DNA from: Ciborinia camelliae
Taxonomy: Eukaryota; Ascomycota; Leotiomycetes; Helotiales; Sclerotiniaceae
Direction: 5' to 3'
Length of the DNA stretch: 62,612 nt
Assembly: GCA_025890175.1 (NCBI GenBank)
Contig: JANPYM010000006.1
Span: 1,641,115 to 1,703,726, forward strand
How positions within the stretch are numbered: the stretch's first letter is position 1; each line of letters begins with the position of its first letter. The notes below the pieces were generated by a model, which worked only from the letters and a program-made list of their open reading frames with translations, searched no databases and was not told where the DNA came from. Below are positions 13,880 to 26,000 of the stretch, one piece after another. A program made the position numbers and the translations under genes.

Positions 13880-14565
13880 ATGACGAAAGTTCATCCAGTA
13901 AGAAATATTTCTATAGTAGAAAGTTCATCTAAACTTTTGAGAGAGAGATAGACACCTTCCTTAAACTGAAATAGTATAGAATCGCGACGGTTTCAACGTC
14001 CATTAAGTTCGGACTCTGATAGTAAACTTTTCCAAATCTCTTGCCGGTGATATCTGACCAAAGGTAATGGACGGTAAGAAACAAAGTATCTCCATCCAAT
14101 CAATGGTGTATCAAGGGATATAGCACGTGATAAGACATTGAATTTGTGTTCAGGGAGGAAAAGAAAACAATCTCAACTTACAACATGAAAGTAATTAGAG
14201 TAGTGTCCATGATTTCGAGGAGATAGAAGAAGAGATAGAGTGAGTAAGATGAATTGGAACTTTTGAGGAGGTCTTCAATAACTTGTAGAGCGGTTCATCG
14301 TTTGGGTATAGATTCGGGAACGGATCGTAAGGAGCCGGAAAAGAAAGTTCCTCTGATACTACAATACGTCTGAAATATCTTTTGAGACTAGATGTTCGTC
14401 CAAATTTGAAGCTTTTGATGTTCGTCTTGGTGTTTTAGGAACAAGACTTTCTCCTCCAACGGGAATCCGAAGTAAGCTTTCAAAACTCCGGGGCCGGGTT
14501 GATAGGTATTGGTGAACAGGTATGACCGTGGTTAAAGGTTAAGGGTTAAAGATGAAGGAGTTGCG
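13880..14565 (-). pseudogene. Coding-like stretches in shifted frames, possible decayed gene or upstream exons
   Basis: On the minus strand, three adjacent open stretches have protein-like composition but lie in different frames. The first runs around 14525-14350 and contains FESLLRIPVGG. The second, about 14410-14180, contains SFPAPYDPFPNLYPNDEPLY. The third, about 14160-13990, contains TPLIGWRYFVSYRPLPLVRY. The first two could be joined by one extra base in an A/T run near 14405. No Met start or clean intron set could be assigned. It may be a frameshifted relic, a poorly resolved multi-exon gene, or 5' exons of the neighbouring glycogen-binding-domain gene. I do not recognise the family. 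Confidence 0.25.
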
Positions 14566-15991
14566 GATACGTGAACCGAGATCTTAATTGTCGATGTATG
14601 GGATGGTTGAAATGGGTTTGATGGAAAATGAATTTGAAATATCGTACATGTACAGTATGAAAAGTATGTTGAAAGAGAAGGCGTAATTATCGTGAGGTTA
14701 TATAAAATGAAAAATAACAGGGAAAGAACAATTGATAGAAAATTCACCCAGTTCGGAAATTGCTTGAAGAAACCAGGAATTTAATGAGATGTCGAGAGTT
14801 TGATGTATATCAATCGCATTGATACATTCATTAATGAAGGTACCGGTAAATGCAAAAGACAAGAGAAGAGATCTCTCAAGGTTTAAGTTAGTATGAAGCT
14901 TCAATTCAGAACGAACCATACTAATAATTGTAGTCGTGAGCTACCTAGGTATGGACGGATAATGGATAATGGATAATGGGTAATGGATACTAGTTAACGG
15001 GTGGATGCGCCGAGCTGGGTTGATGGGGGTCATCTGGTGCTGGTACTTGAATGTAGATTGTGTGGATTGGGAATAGTTTCATGTTACTATTAAATATTAT
15101 AAAAGACTCCAGCTGAAAAGATACGAGTAAATCGGAAGTTTTTTTTTGATATGATTTGTTGAATGGTATCATTGGTATCATTGGTATGGTATATATAATA
15201 TTCATGGTAGTTTGGTAAAGAAATATGAGGAAATGGAAGTGTATCTATCTACCTAGGTAGGTAGGTAGGTAGGTTGTCCTTGTACATCCCTAGGTAGTAA
15301 CCTACATACAACATATATTTCCGTCCGTCTTAGAAGAAAGGTGTGCCAGCCATGCATCGTGGCGCAGATATCCTTTTCTGGAATGTGAGGCTTGAAAGTT
15401 GGACTTGGATAGCTGATGAATGGATTAGAATAGAAATGGCATAATAATAAATTTTACACATACTTCCATTGTCTTGAATCTGGAAATGAAAATGGAAATG
15501 GAGGCTTGCAGTACTGTACATAATTATTGCATGAATTTGAGCTTGAATGGTTGGTAAGGTTAGTCCTTTTAGTCCTTTCCCCCTCAATGCCTTGAGCCTT
15601 GTTCTGATCTCTGGTCTTACCCACCCCCCCTACCAAGATTCTTTTGCATGAATCTCTCTCTTTTCTCTTAATTCTTTTCCATACCTAGGTACTGTAGGTA
15701 TAAATAGGTAATGTATATCGTTTTATTACAGGCCGAACACTCCGATCTATTTTCCCACTGTTGGTTTCACAAGGTATCAATTGATGTCGGCGATCGTTTC
15801 TGATTGAAAAAAAAAGGGCTCATCATCATCATGTCTCTTCTCTCAACCAGGCGGGCTCGGGGGTCGGCAGATTTAGGGGTTGATACCAGTACCGGTAGAG
15901 CATATTAAATGGAAGGTGGACTATTTTGGGTGAGGTGGGGGGATTCCTCTTTCTTTTGCTCTTTTCTCCGAATAATAATATTATTATAATA

Positions 15992-16393
15992 CAGCAAAAC
16001 CTCTCTATAAGGATGTTTTTTTTAGCGCCAAATATAAGGATATAGAGAGGTATCCTTTTATAGAGTTTCGGCTAATTCCGGTGGGGTACCCAAATATATA
16101 CCGACCAATTCCGATCGGGCATAAATTCAGTATAATTTTCATAAATATTTTATATTTAAAAAAATATTAGTATAATTTTCATAAATATTTTATACTTAAA
16201 AAAATATTCTTATATAGAGGGTTATAATAGGCTAGATTTCAATTTTGGGACCCTCAACTACGAAGGATAATCCTTATAGAGGGGATATAAGGATATTAGT
16301 ATTTTCTACACCTAAAATCTAACGGGACCCAAAATTTAATCCTAATAGAGAGGTTATCCTTATATAGAGGATCCTTATAGAGAGGTTTTGCTG
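15992..16393. mobile_element. 402-bp MITE of pogo/Tc1-mariner type
   Basis: The element has perfect 23-bp terminal inverted repeats beginning CAGCAAAACCTCTCTATAA, at 15992-16014 and 16371-16393. A TA dinucleotide flanks each side (15990-15991 and 16394-16395), the target duplication expected of Tc1/mariner-pogo transposition. No transposase frame is present, so it is non-autonomous. The interior repeats the AGGATATAGAGAGG-type terminus several times and contains a 40-bp AT-rich tandem duplication (about 16130-16210). The CAG-AAAACCTC-TATAA style terminus resembles pogo-like elements of other eukaryotes (family knowledge, not a search). Confidence 0.88.
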
Positions 16394-17406
16394 TAATAAT
16401 AATGTATGATTGATTGATTATGTTTGGTCCCTTGAGACTCGAGAGTTCATTTTTGTACCACTGCAGGGGAAATAGATGTGATGAACCATGTGGATTTGAT
16501 CCATGAGCCGTGCAGGAATAATGATTGGATGAAAATGTTGAAAAAAACACGATTTGTTCCAATCACCGAGTGACGGGAACCCTTTTGGTATAGCTTCGCA
16601 TCAAGACGTTCATGTCAAAGTTTGGTATATCATCTTGTATGGGTTACACGAAATGTATGGCTTGCCTCGGCGGCGTCAAATGTACCATACCCCTCTCATC
16701 AACGACCAGATTCAGATTGAAGTCCACGGGTATTGTAGGATCTGGATTCTGTACAGCACAAACTATTGTCCATAGCTTTCCTTTTTCTCGCAAAGAAATG
16801 ATACATGCTACTCCAGCTGTTACGGTCATAATGTTAACATCAATAAAATGATGAAGAAAAGCAAGATGCTGGTTTGAGATGATAGAACTCAGGAGTAGAT
16901 TTCATATTCTCATATTCCTCACCGGCCATACAAAATGCGGTAGAAATCCTCACCGCCATGGAATTTCTTACGGTATATCGGGCGGTTCAAAATATTCATG
17001 GATTTCCATTTGATGCGAGCCGGGAGCCGGATCCTGATCCATTTGATCCAATAGCTGAACTGTAATCCTTGCGAACGCTTTCCTGATTTGGTATTATAAG
17101 ATTAAGATTAGATCGGAGAAATACCTCCTAGGTAAGCGAATCAAATCTTCTGAAACAAATGACATATATTTGGTGAGTGGATCTGATTCGCCAAAATGAC
17201 GGAAATTCACACATGTAGCCTTACCAATTAAAAATGTTTCAATCTGGCTTAAAATAGTCAAGCTTCTTTTGACGGTACCTACTTCGTACTTACTAATGAA
17301 CATCAATCATCACCTGCAATCTCACATCAAGAAACAATCCATCATCCATATCATCGACAACCAACCTGGAACTTCCAATGTTACTGTACCGACTTCTTTT
17401 CTCAAC

Positions 17407-17454
17407 GATCAATCAATCAATCAATCTATCTATCTATCTATCTATCTATCAATC
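17407..17454. repeat. Tetranucleotide microsatellite (ATCA)n(ATCT)n
   Basis: Consecutive ATCA units change into ATCT units in one uninterrupted run. There is no coding context. Confidence 0.9.
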
Positions 17455-19304
17455 CTCTACCGTATGGCATTGGCATCAATACACAAACTGGATAATATAT
17501 ACGAAATGAGTAAGATGATCCTTATGGCTGAAACTTTCATGTTGTCCAACCACCATCATACTCTATCCTCAGCCATATTCTTCACGAAAACAATTTATTG
17601 CGCATCGTAAGCTTACAATGGCTCACGAACCTTCGATCAAATGATAAACAGCAAGCCTCATACATAGAACATCGTACATCGTTCCACCAAATGCCTAAGA
17701 CTCGGTATTCGTCAAGCCTTGCAAACTATCATTCCCTTTTGAGAGTGAAGCATAATGTACCCCAGAAACGCAGACATACATAAAAGATTGTCACGGGGTA
17801 CAAATGATAACGGACATTTTGTGGGTTACGCCGGTATGGAAGGTTGAATTCTGGGTTCTTCCCTTACAATCCTTCTTGAGGTTTGTCTATCAAATTCCGA
17901 AACGTGTACCAATGGTTCTATCATCTTTTTGTCTGTATCTCACGAGCCAGTATGAGCACGAGGGATTGACAGCGCTTAATGTCACCATACCTTTTACCAT
18001 ACCATCGATTGTTTGCTCCGGACTTCATATACTCATGTCCTACAAATAAACCAGTTTACGAATATTGTTACGGCCCAGCTGTCTTGACAATATTCCTTCC
18101 TCGTGTCTTTATTCTCATTTAATCCATTCATATCAATTCGAAGCACAGTTTATCTAACCATCTTCTCTTCTGCCCGCACTTTTGGCTTCATGCTTATCTG
18201 ATGTATAGTGTTGTGACGTCGGAAGTTGAGAACATGTTAATCAGATGATAATCAGTTACATGTTGGGGGTGGTTTTAAATGTCCGAGTCGTCTGCTGTGT
18301 TCCCGCTCCATGTTTTTGGGTTTCTCTATTGAACTCAAGATAATCTTCCCATTCCCCATTCCCAAAGAGATCTTCGATGCGAGTTTCTATCTTCGAATCA
18401 TGTATCGGCTAGAATCCTCGGCTAGTGGCCTGAACCCCCAAGAATTCGGCTTAAGTCTTCATTATTATAATTGATTTCAATCCTCAATGCATATTCTTGG
18501 ATCCCGATGCGCTCGATTGGGAATAAAATTCAAAGTGGATAGAGATGTCCACGGGTGTTCTAATAATACTTCCCATGGAAGGATGAGTTCAGTTCTCGAG
18601 TGATACTGTGATCTTATCTAATCGCCGACTAATCTACCCTCTTCCATTAGTAGGACAATAAAGGCAGGGATCTCTATAGACTCCTAATGAGCAATCAAGA
18701 CGACGAAAACAAAAATATACTGATGTTTGTTTTGATTGGAATTTTCAACTTCACATTGCATCTTTAGATCTTTGGTATCACCACATTCTTGATTCCCCCT
18801 TCAAGATATTCTTAGCAAATCTTCTAAAATATATTCTGCCTTTCGACAATAACATAAATCCGTATGCCAAGCGGCAAACTGGTAACACCGATGAATTGCT
18901 CATTTTAAAAGAAGTTCCCGCCTTATTGCCAGTAATTCCTTCTGCGGACTCCCGCATTCTAGCATTCTATCTTACTCCCAATGGAGAAAAATTAAACCGC
19001 TTTCCTACCTACCTATCTCGCATTCAAGAAATAGAATGAGACTCTGACGAGTGAGTTACTACATTAGTTCTATGGCATCCTTCCACAACTAGAGCCACAG
19101 TTCCATGTGATGCGGAAGGGATATCTACACACATTATCATGTTACAGTCTCATCTCATCAGATTAGGTATCTAGAAATTGGCTATAATCTTAAGCTGAGA
19201 GCGGAGCGTAGTTGAATAAATAGCTAGACTACGTAGGTAGGTAGACATCAAATCAAATCAAACCACCAATTAAACCCGGACTTCCTATAATCAAACTTTG
19301 GGTT

Positions 19305-19735
19305 TTTCTTTTGTTGCATATCTGAAAATTGAAAATGAATAGGGAACCATGGGTGGGAACTAGAATTCTTTTGTGTAATGTGTGTGTATGTGTTTGTGAT
19401 AGGGGAAAGGGGAAAGAGGGGGTGTCTAGCTAGCCTAGCTATTAACATATAGTCACAATAAGATACGAGAAGAGTTTTGTTGCATATCTGAAAAAATTCT
19501 GAATCCTATGCTTGTTTACGTACATAAGTTATGAGTTAGGAGTTAGGAAACAACTTGTAGTTTTCGCCATTGGGCCCGCTCTAATAAATTACTCTGGTTT
19601 TTATTGCATGTCTGAAAAAAATCCGGATCCTATGCTTGTTCAGATACATGAGTTACGAAATAACTTTTTCCAATATCTTTTGTTGCATATCTGAGAATTA
19701 TAAGCCCTGTGTATATTTGCTTGCTTGCTTACGTA
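19305..19735. repeat. Degenerate tandem repeat around the word TTGTTGCATATCTGA
   Basis: TTTTGTTGCATATCTGA-type starts recur near 19309, 19476, 19599 and 19677. Two of the copies continue with CCTATGCTTGTT and a TACATRAGTTA tail. Unit spacing varies (about 167, 123 and 78 bases), so the array is old or rearranged. No open frame spans it. Confidence 0.7.
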
Positions 19736-21339
19736 TGTGAGTTAAATTTGAGCCGGCCAGCATGAACTCATCCATCCATCCATTCTCAGACGAGGAGAAA
19801 TGCAGGGGAAAGAAAGAAAGATACGTGACATAGAAATTATTGCCGAATCTTTACTTACCTATATAATATCACTATCATTGCAGAATTCTCACTGCTGCCG
19901 CATATACCCACCCATGCCCATCCATATTCATTAATTACCCATTACCTAGATATTTCATCATTTCCCCTCGTCAGGGCTGACCGGGAGTCGGAAATATGTG
20001 TAGGATAGCTAGGTAGCTTTACGCAGGGCTGTTTTTGACGTATGGGAACACACCCGAGGAGCTGTAGGATTAGTTCATATGCGGTTGGGGGGGGGGTTCT
20101 AGTTTCTTGTTGAGTGAGGTGAGGTGAGGTGGTTTTTATGCTGGTTCTTGAAGGAGAGGCAGGGGAGGTGGGGGGTGTTAGCATCCCTCTTTTCTTTCTG
20201 GATATCCTGAGATCCTATTGCGTAAGTATCTCTTTGGTCCCGGTACCGATACCGATATATCAATATCCCCCGGATTCATTAATGTGGAGTCAGTACATTC
20301 ACTCGCAACCGGACTGATACTTGGCCTTGGATAACTTTTTACAATCTTGTTATATAGAGAGAGGTAGGTCCCTGAACCAAATTCTTTCTCGATAACGTTG
20401 AAAAGGAATTCGCCAAGGATATTGAAGGCCAACCTCGACTAGCAAACTGTACTGGCTGAAAAATTGCAGAAGCCTGGAGTGCTTAATGTGGAAGGGAGAA
20501 TCGTCTCGAGGGATATTAGGATCAGCCCAATGAGCTTCGTTGTGGTCTTTGGTTAATTACATGATGTCGTCGTTGTCATTTATATTAAATATTAACCTTA
20601 ACTAGGTAGGTATCATCTCTTTAAAATCACCACTATATTAACCCCCCTTCCTTCTTGCATAGGTATTCTACCTCGTACCGTAACTAATATACGGCGGATA
20701 ACTCGAACATCGAAGATGTCATTTTCTCAAGCATTCGATTCTTGCCCGGCTTCCTGCGTGCTTCTGTTCTCATTATGGAAAAGTCGATCCATGAGATCCT
20801 ACCTACCTACTTTTATATTACGCCTGTGATACAAATGAATGCTAGTCCATCTTAGTGTGCATTCTTTCTCTCTATTTTACGTATAGGAGGTGCTAGTGGC
20901 GAGATGAGTCTGTTTCCTTCTATATAAACTCCCTCTGAGACATCCTTTGTATCTTAAAGTTTGGATAGAAAAATTGTACGTTGTGTCGAGGCTCGAAGCA
21001 CACTACTCATCATGTCTGAAAGTACGTTTTGGGTAGACGTGGTTTGAAGTTTCAGGAGCAGAGAGATTTAAGTTCGTTTTGTGTGGGGTTTTCGTTGTCG
21101 ATTTGGGTTTTAGGCTGTTATAGGCAGGTCCTTGTATTATCAATTTCACGACTCCTATTTGTAATCATCCAAAATCGGCATAGGTATCTATACTTCACAC
21201 TAATAATACCTAATACCTGGAACTGCCTCATGGATATTCGCTCTATATCTTATCAAGGAGTATGATGCCGAGTCTGCGGTCTCTAAGTTCGTCATCGGGT
21301 GCTCGGCTTGTGTGTATCGTATGGCGTGGCACCTATCTT

Positions 21340-22560
21340 TAGTTGATCAAAATTGGTGGTTGGAGAGGTGACTTATATAATTCCTGGAGATGTGATCAGA
21401 GGACTAGTGTTTTCTATTAGCTTAGTGAATGTATAATACATTGCTTGAGTGGAGTCGATTTGGAGGTGGGTGAATTTATATATTAAGCCGTGGTGACTTT
21501 GGAAGCTAAGATGAAGAAAGAGATGGTGGTTTCTCTCTATATACTCCTCTTCCTGGTGTCTTCTTTGCTTCCTCAAGTCTAGTAGCACACAGCTTTTTGT
21601 ATTGAACACACCCGGTTGGGGGGATAAAGTGTGATGGATCAAGATTTGGAACAGCCCGTGTGAGTTTTTGTATGTGATTTGGTCCCCATTGTTATTTGTA
21701 TTTATGCCATCATTTCACTTCCTCGGTATCACTATCGCTTTAACTCATCACTTAACGATCACTTCTCTCTACCCTTATTCCACTCATATTAGCCACATCC
21801 TCTGCTCTCTTCTGTAGCACACGGCCGGCAGGTAAGATTACAAAAGGAGAAATCAAAGTCCCGCCCATGCTAATAGCATAGGATCATGCTTTGTACCGCT
21901 TTGGTTGATCAAATGCCATCCGGGAAGGTCACTTATATATCTCCTGGGGATGTACTCGTAGAAATGGCACTAGTGATTTCGATTAGCTAGGTGAATATTC
22001 ATTCTTATGTGGTGTTTTGAGTTTGTGGTTGCTTGTAGGCAGTGAATCTAGCTAACTAAAACTTCTTGTTGTAGGTATTTCTAAGACGCTTCTTGACCCA
22101 ACGCGATCTTCTATATTCAAGAAAAGTACTAGTACTTCTATCGAGAACCTCCAAGCTTCGGTGCACTTTTTTATAATAAGTATGCTAATATACTTGGTAG
22201 GGTCGAACTTGCCGTGATGATCTCCATACGCATATGATATTCATGATAAAAGTTCTTATTTCTGTCGTTATTCTTATTCTTTTATCGCCGTCTATATTTA
22301 TTGTTGTTAATTTTGGTTGTTTTGTTGATCAATGTAATTAAAAATGTCGATATCGTATTGTTCTTACCTCTCTCGCACTGAAAATTATAGATTCAAACTA
22401 AAGTAAGTTAACTTACTCGATCCTTTCTTTTTTTAGTTTCTGACTGATGTTTCGGCATTATTGTTCAAGAAAGATTGGCTATTAAGGTAATTTATATACC
22501 CAGCCGTGAGTCTAGAAATGGCACTAAAGTCCTAAGCCTCTAGCTCATGCTAAGGGGGTG
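21340..22560 (+). repeat. Three diverged repeats with a central TATA-like box
   Basis: Similar blocks occur with TATA cores near 21372, 21933 and 22492, about 560 bases apart. Blocks one and two share TTGATCAAA, then CTTATATA, TCCTGG, GATGT, ACTAGTG and ATTAGCT in the same order. Blocks two and three share TAGAAATGGCACTA after the TATA core. The sequence between the blocks is not obviously conserved. They could be relics of tandem duplication including a promoter, or of a dispersed element. Confidence 0.5.
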
Positions 22561-22755
22561 CATATTATTGTGTACGCAATGATTCAATGGCCTCCGCTCA
22601 TCAACCAAGAATCATTCAAACACTAAACACGATCCCAGATTATTATTGAATCAATTATTCACTCAAAATACCCCGCTGTTTTGCGTCGGGCTATCAAAAT
22701 GGTAGCTTGACTGTATTTAAGAGAGTCTTCGGGGTGGTTAATTTGTTTCTTCAAG

Positions 22756-23028
22756 AGTAGTGTGTCCGCAGATTTGGTGTGATGCGTAGTAGCGTCCGCA
22801 GATTTGGTGTGATGCGGATGGATTAATCTGAATTAGGAGTAGTGCGTCCGCAGATTTGGTGTGGTGCGTAGTAGCGTCCGCAGATTTGGTGTGATGCGGA
22901 TGGATTAATCTGAATTAGGAGTAGTGCGTCCGCAGATTTGGTGTGGTGCGGAGTAGTGCGTCCGCAGATTTGGTGTGGTAAGCGAATTGATTAACCTGAA
23001 TTAGGAAAGGTATGTCCACAGGTTGAGT
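22756..23028. repeat. 82-bp higher-order minisatellite
   Basis: The core GTCCGCAGATTTGGTGTG begins at 22764, 22794, 22846, 22876, 22928 and 22960, with a decayed copy near 23014. Spacings alternate 30, 52, 30, 52, 32, so the real unit is an 82-bp dimer of a short and a long monomer. The long monomer adds a GATGGATTAATCTGAATTAG spacer. Copies in the two full dimers are nearly identical, which implies recent amplification. Confidence 0.9.
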
Positions 23029-26000
23029 GAGGAACATTAGCTTACCCGCAGGATATGATGGAAGCAACAAAATTGACTTACCATCAATGGAATATTACCC
23101 CGAGAAGACCACAGAAATGAAATTAAGAATGGTCAGTGTCTACTAGGTATAAATGAAATCAAAGTTTATGTCCATTTAGTTCTACTCTCATCTTGATGAA
23201 CCGATAGCTACGTACGCATTCTCCGGTTCAGTCATGCTGGCCTAGATGGAAAGGAATAAGTTTTCATTTGCTGTGAGTCAATAATTCAGCCACTATCGCT
23301 GCCAGCGCCTCATTAAGTGCAGAAGCCCGCTATGAAATTTGCGTTAAGGACCAAACTCTCCTTGAAATGTGCTCTTGATATATCACATAATTCGTACAAG
23401 ATGACGTGTCTATACGCCATTCACTTCTTTCATAATGAGAGATCTTGGGGCCGAAATCGGCATTGTTCTTGGTGGTTAATTGTCCTGGGGAGAATATTCG
23501 GTGTGGTTTAATGTTTCGCCGGACACTGGCGTTGAGTGAATCATCACAATCGTATTCAGATCTATAAAAGAGACGTTGTTTTGCTTTCTTTGCCAATAGC
23601 CTCAACATTCAGTATGGTGACTTGGAATTGAGATTGGAAAACGTATGGCGTGTTTTGGACTCGAGCTGCAGATACTTCTCCGCTAGTCTCCCGTCGTTCC
23701 ATAGTTAAAATGTGAATTTTCATTTGTGCTAAAGAGAATTTATAAGAGTGACAGGCGATTAGCATGATTGACAGCGATGACTATAAGCTGCCAATGATTG
23801 TGGGAGCAAGGAAATATGAGACGAGTACTCCGGACGCATAAGTTTCTGTACCAAAACCCGGACTCGCTTCTTCTTATTTTCTTTTCAAATCCTTCCAGGT
23901 GGCTACTGGTGACCATCTAGCTGTCTCATCAGTCACCTAGACCAATATGATAGTGCTGCTGCCCCTCGCATGGGGCTGAATTACTTCCAGGATCGCTTCT
24001 TATATATCATTGCAATGCTCGCTAGATACAACGAAATGATGGGGAGGTGGAGACGAGCTCAAGATTCACTTCTCTACGAAAGTCTTAGCTCAGCTACCCG
24101 TTGAATCCTTCTGCGGGGTTATGCCCCATTTCGTGTCTAATCACAATGGTTGGTTGGGAAAGTTCTCTTCAAAGTTCATATTCACTTAAGCTACCGCACT
24201 CAAGAACCACGGAAAAGTCACGCCCGGAGTATAAAAAGACCCGCGGTCAAAATATCAAGAGTCAGTAGAATCCCAGGGCAGCCATGCGAGGAGACGGTGG
24301 CATACGTTATAGGGATCGTAAATCGGTGACAATGATAAAGATGATAATGATGGCAACAGTAGTTACTTCCAACTATCGAACTATAGTTTCATTTCTCCTT
24401 GCTGTCGTTCAAGAAATTTGTCATTTTCGGAGAAAATTCAAGAGACGGCCACGGGAAGACTTTTACAATACAATAAATAAGCCAACTGAACTAGCCTACT
24501 ATCATCTGCCGGCCCTTTATAGCACAATCCTTTGTAAACACGAATCCCATGACCGATTAAACCTGTGACTCACTTGCTTGGAAGCAGGAGATCTTTGATT
24601 ATATAAGCTCTGGGACCTTGATGTCTTTGCCTTGAGATTCACCAATGTTCTATTTGGGTTGGCCATTCCAGGCCAATCTCGGATAAAAATAAACGCTTGA
24701 GAGATATATAAGAAGCTCTATTTCTTCCCATAATGTCATCAAAACAGTCATTTAGAACGTGTTCAAAGATGCTCAAGGGCTAGTCATTTTGAAGTTGAAT
24801 AAATTCTTTCAGAACCACTGTACATTGTTGGCGGGCTTAATTGCCCGTGGGTGCGTGTTCTTGGGCGGCGACCCCGATGGTGCAGCTGTGGGTCTACGAC
24901 AGTTGAATAGTAACAGTGAAAAACAGGAAGAAGTTATTTACTTTGTTCTCGTTGTCTTCATTTCAATCATCATTGCCAAGCATTCATAAAACTGCGCAGG
25001 CTGCAGCTGCTCTCCGGAGTTGGTACATTTGTTTCAAGTCTACAAACGCGCGCTAGAGTATAACAGCTCTTCATGCGACGCGGTTTCATGCCCTCAGGTG
25101 AGTAGCGGATTGATTCATGATGTTTGCAAATCACACCGAAGTCTGATATTTATATAGTACGACCGTGGGTATGATGAGGCTCATATCAAAAGAGGGGCTA
25201 GAGACTCGAAGGATACCTTTCGAGTCAACTACAGTATGTCATAATTACTATGAAATTTAAATAACTCATAACAACATATAGTATTCTGCTTTCCTTCAAT
25301 TCGATTCCATTCCATTTATAGTATACTTCACTGAAATTAGGAAAAATCTATTCCCAATATATAACTTCTACTAAAATAAGAAATGAAAGACTCTTTCAAA
25401 AACTTAAATTCATATTAATATTCGTTATTATATCTGATAATCAGTAAGTTTTCATTTCTGAATACTATAACTATATAATATTCAAAATGAATTTTTGACA
25501 TCAGAAGAAGCCTGAGATGCTAATACGGGTATATCTTCTTCTGGTGTTAATGAAGATGAACTTCAACTTTAACGAACTCAATAGTCGGACTTCCCTCATA
25601 GGACCATAGTCGAGTCTTTTCACAGGAATATTATGTATCAACAGTCTCAAGATGTATTGTACGTGGGTAGACACGAAAATATTACCCCCTCACCGATAAA
25701 CTACGGATGATATGCTCAGAATCAACAACAGTAACGAGAGGATAGAAGCGGCGAAGGTGATCATCAAGTTTTCGCAATCAACGACGATAGTTGTCACATA
25801 TTATTGAAGTCAACCGTTAACGTATGTTATTAACCTTTGCAAGTGCTTAATATATCAGATATTCGTTTGAATTGTGAATTGACCACAAACAGCTCATGCC
25901 AACAGCTGGTGCTCCACATTTGTCGGATACTCAGGGCATTCTTTGACGTCTTAGTGGTGTTGCAGAATGATACCTTCGTCTTTATATACCCAGAGACCGA

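Noticed and set aside
16644..16829. Short minus-strand ORF with two Cys as a secreted peptide gene
   Set aside because: Composition is plausible, but it has no signal peptide and no supporting exon; too weak to annotate.
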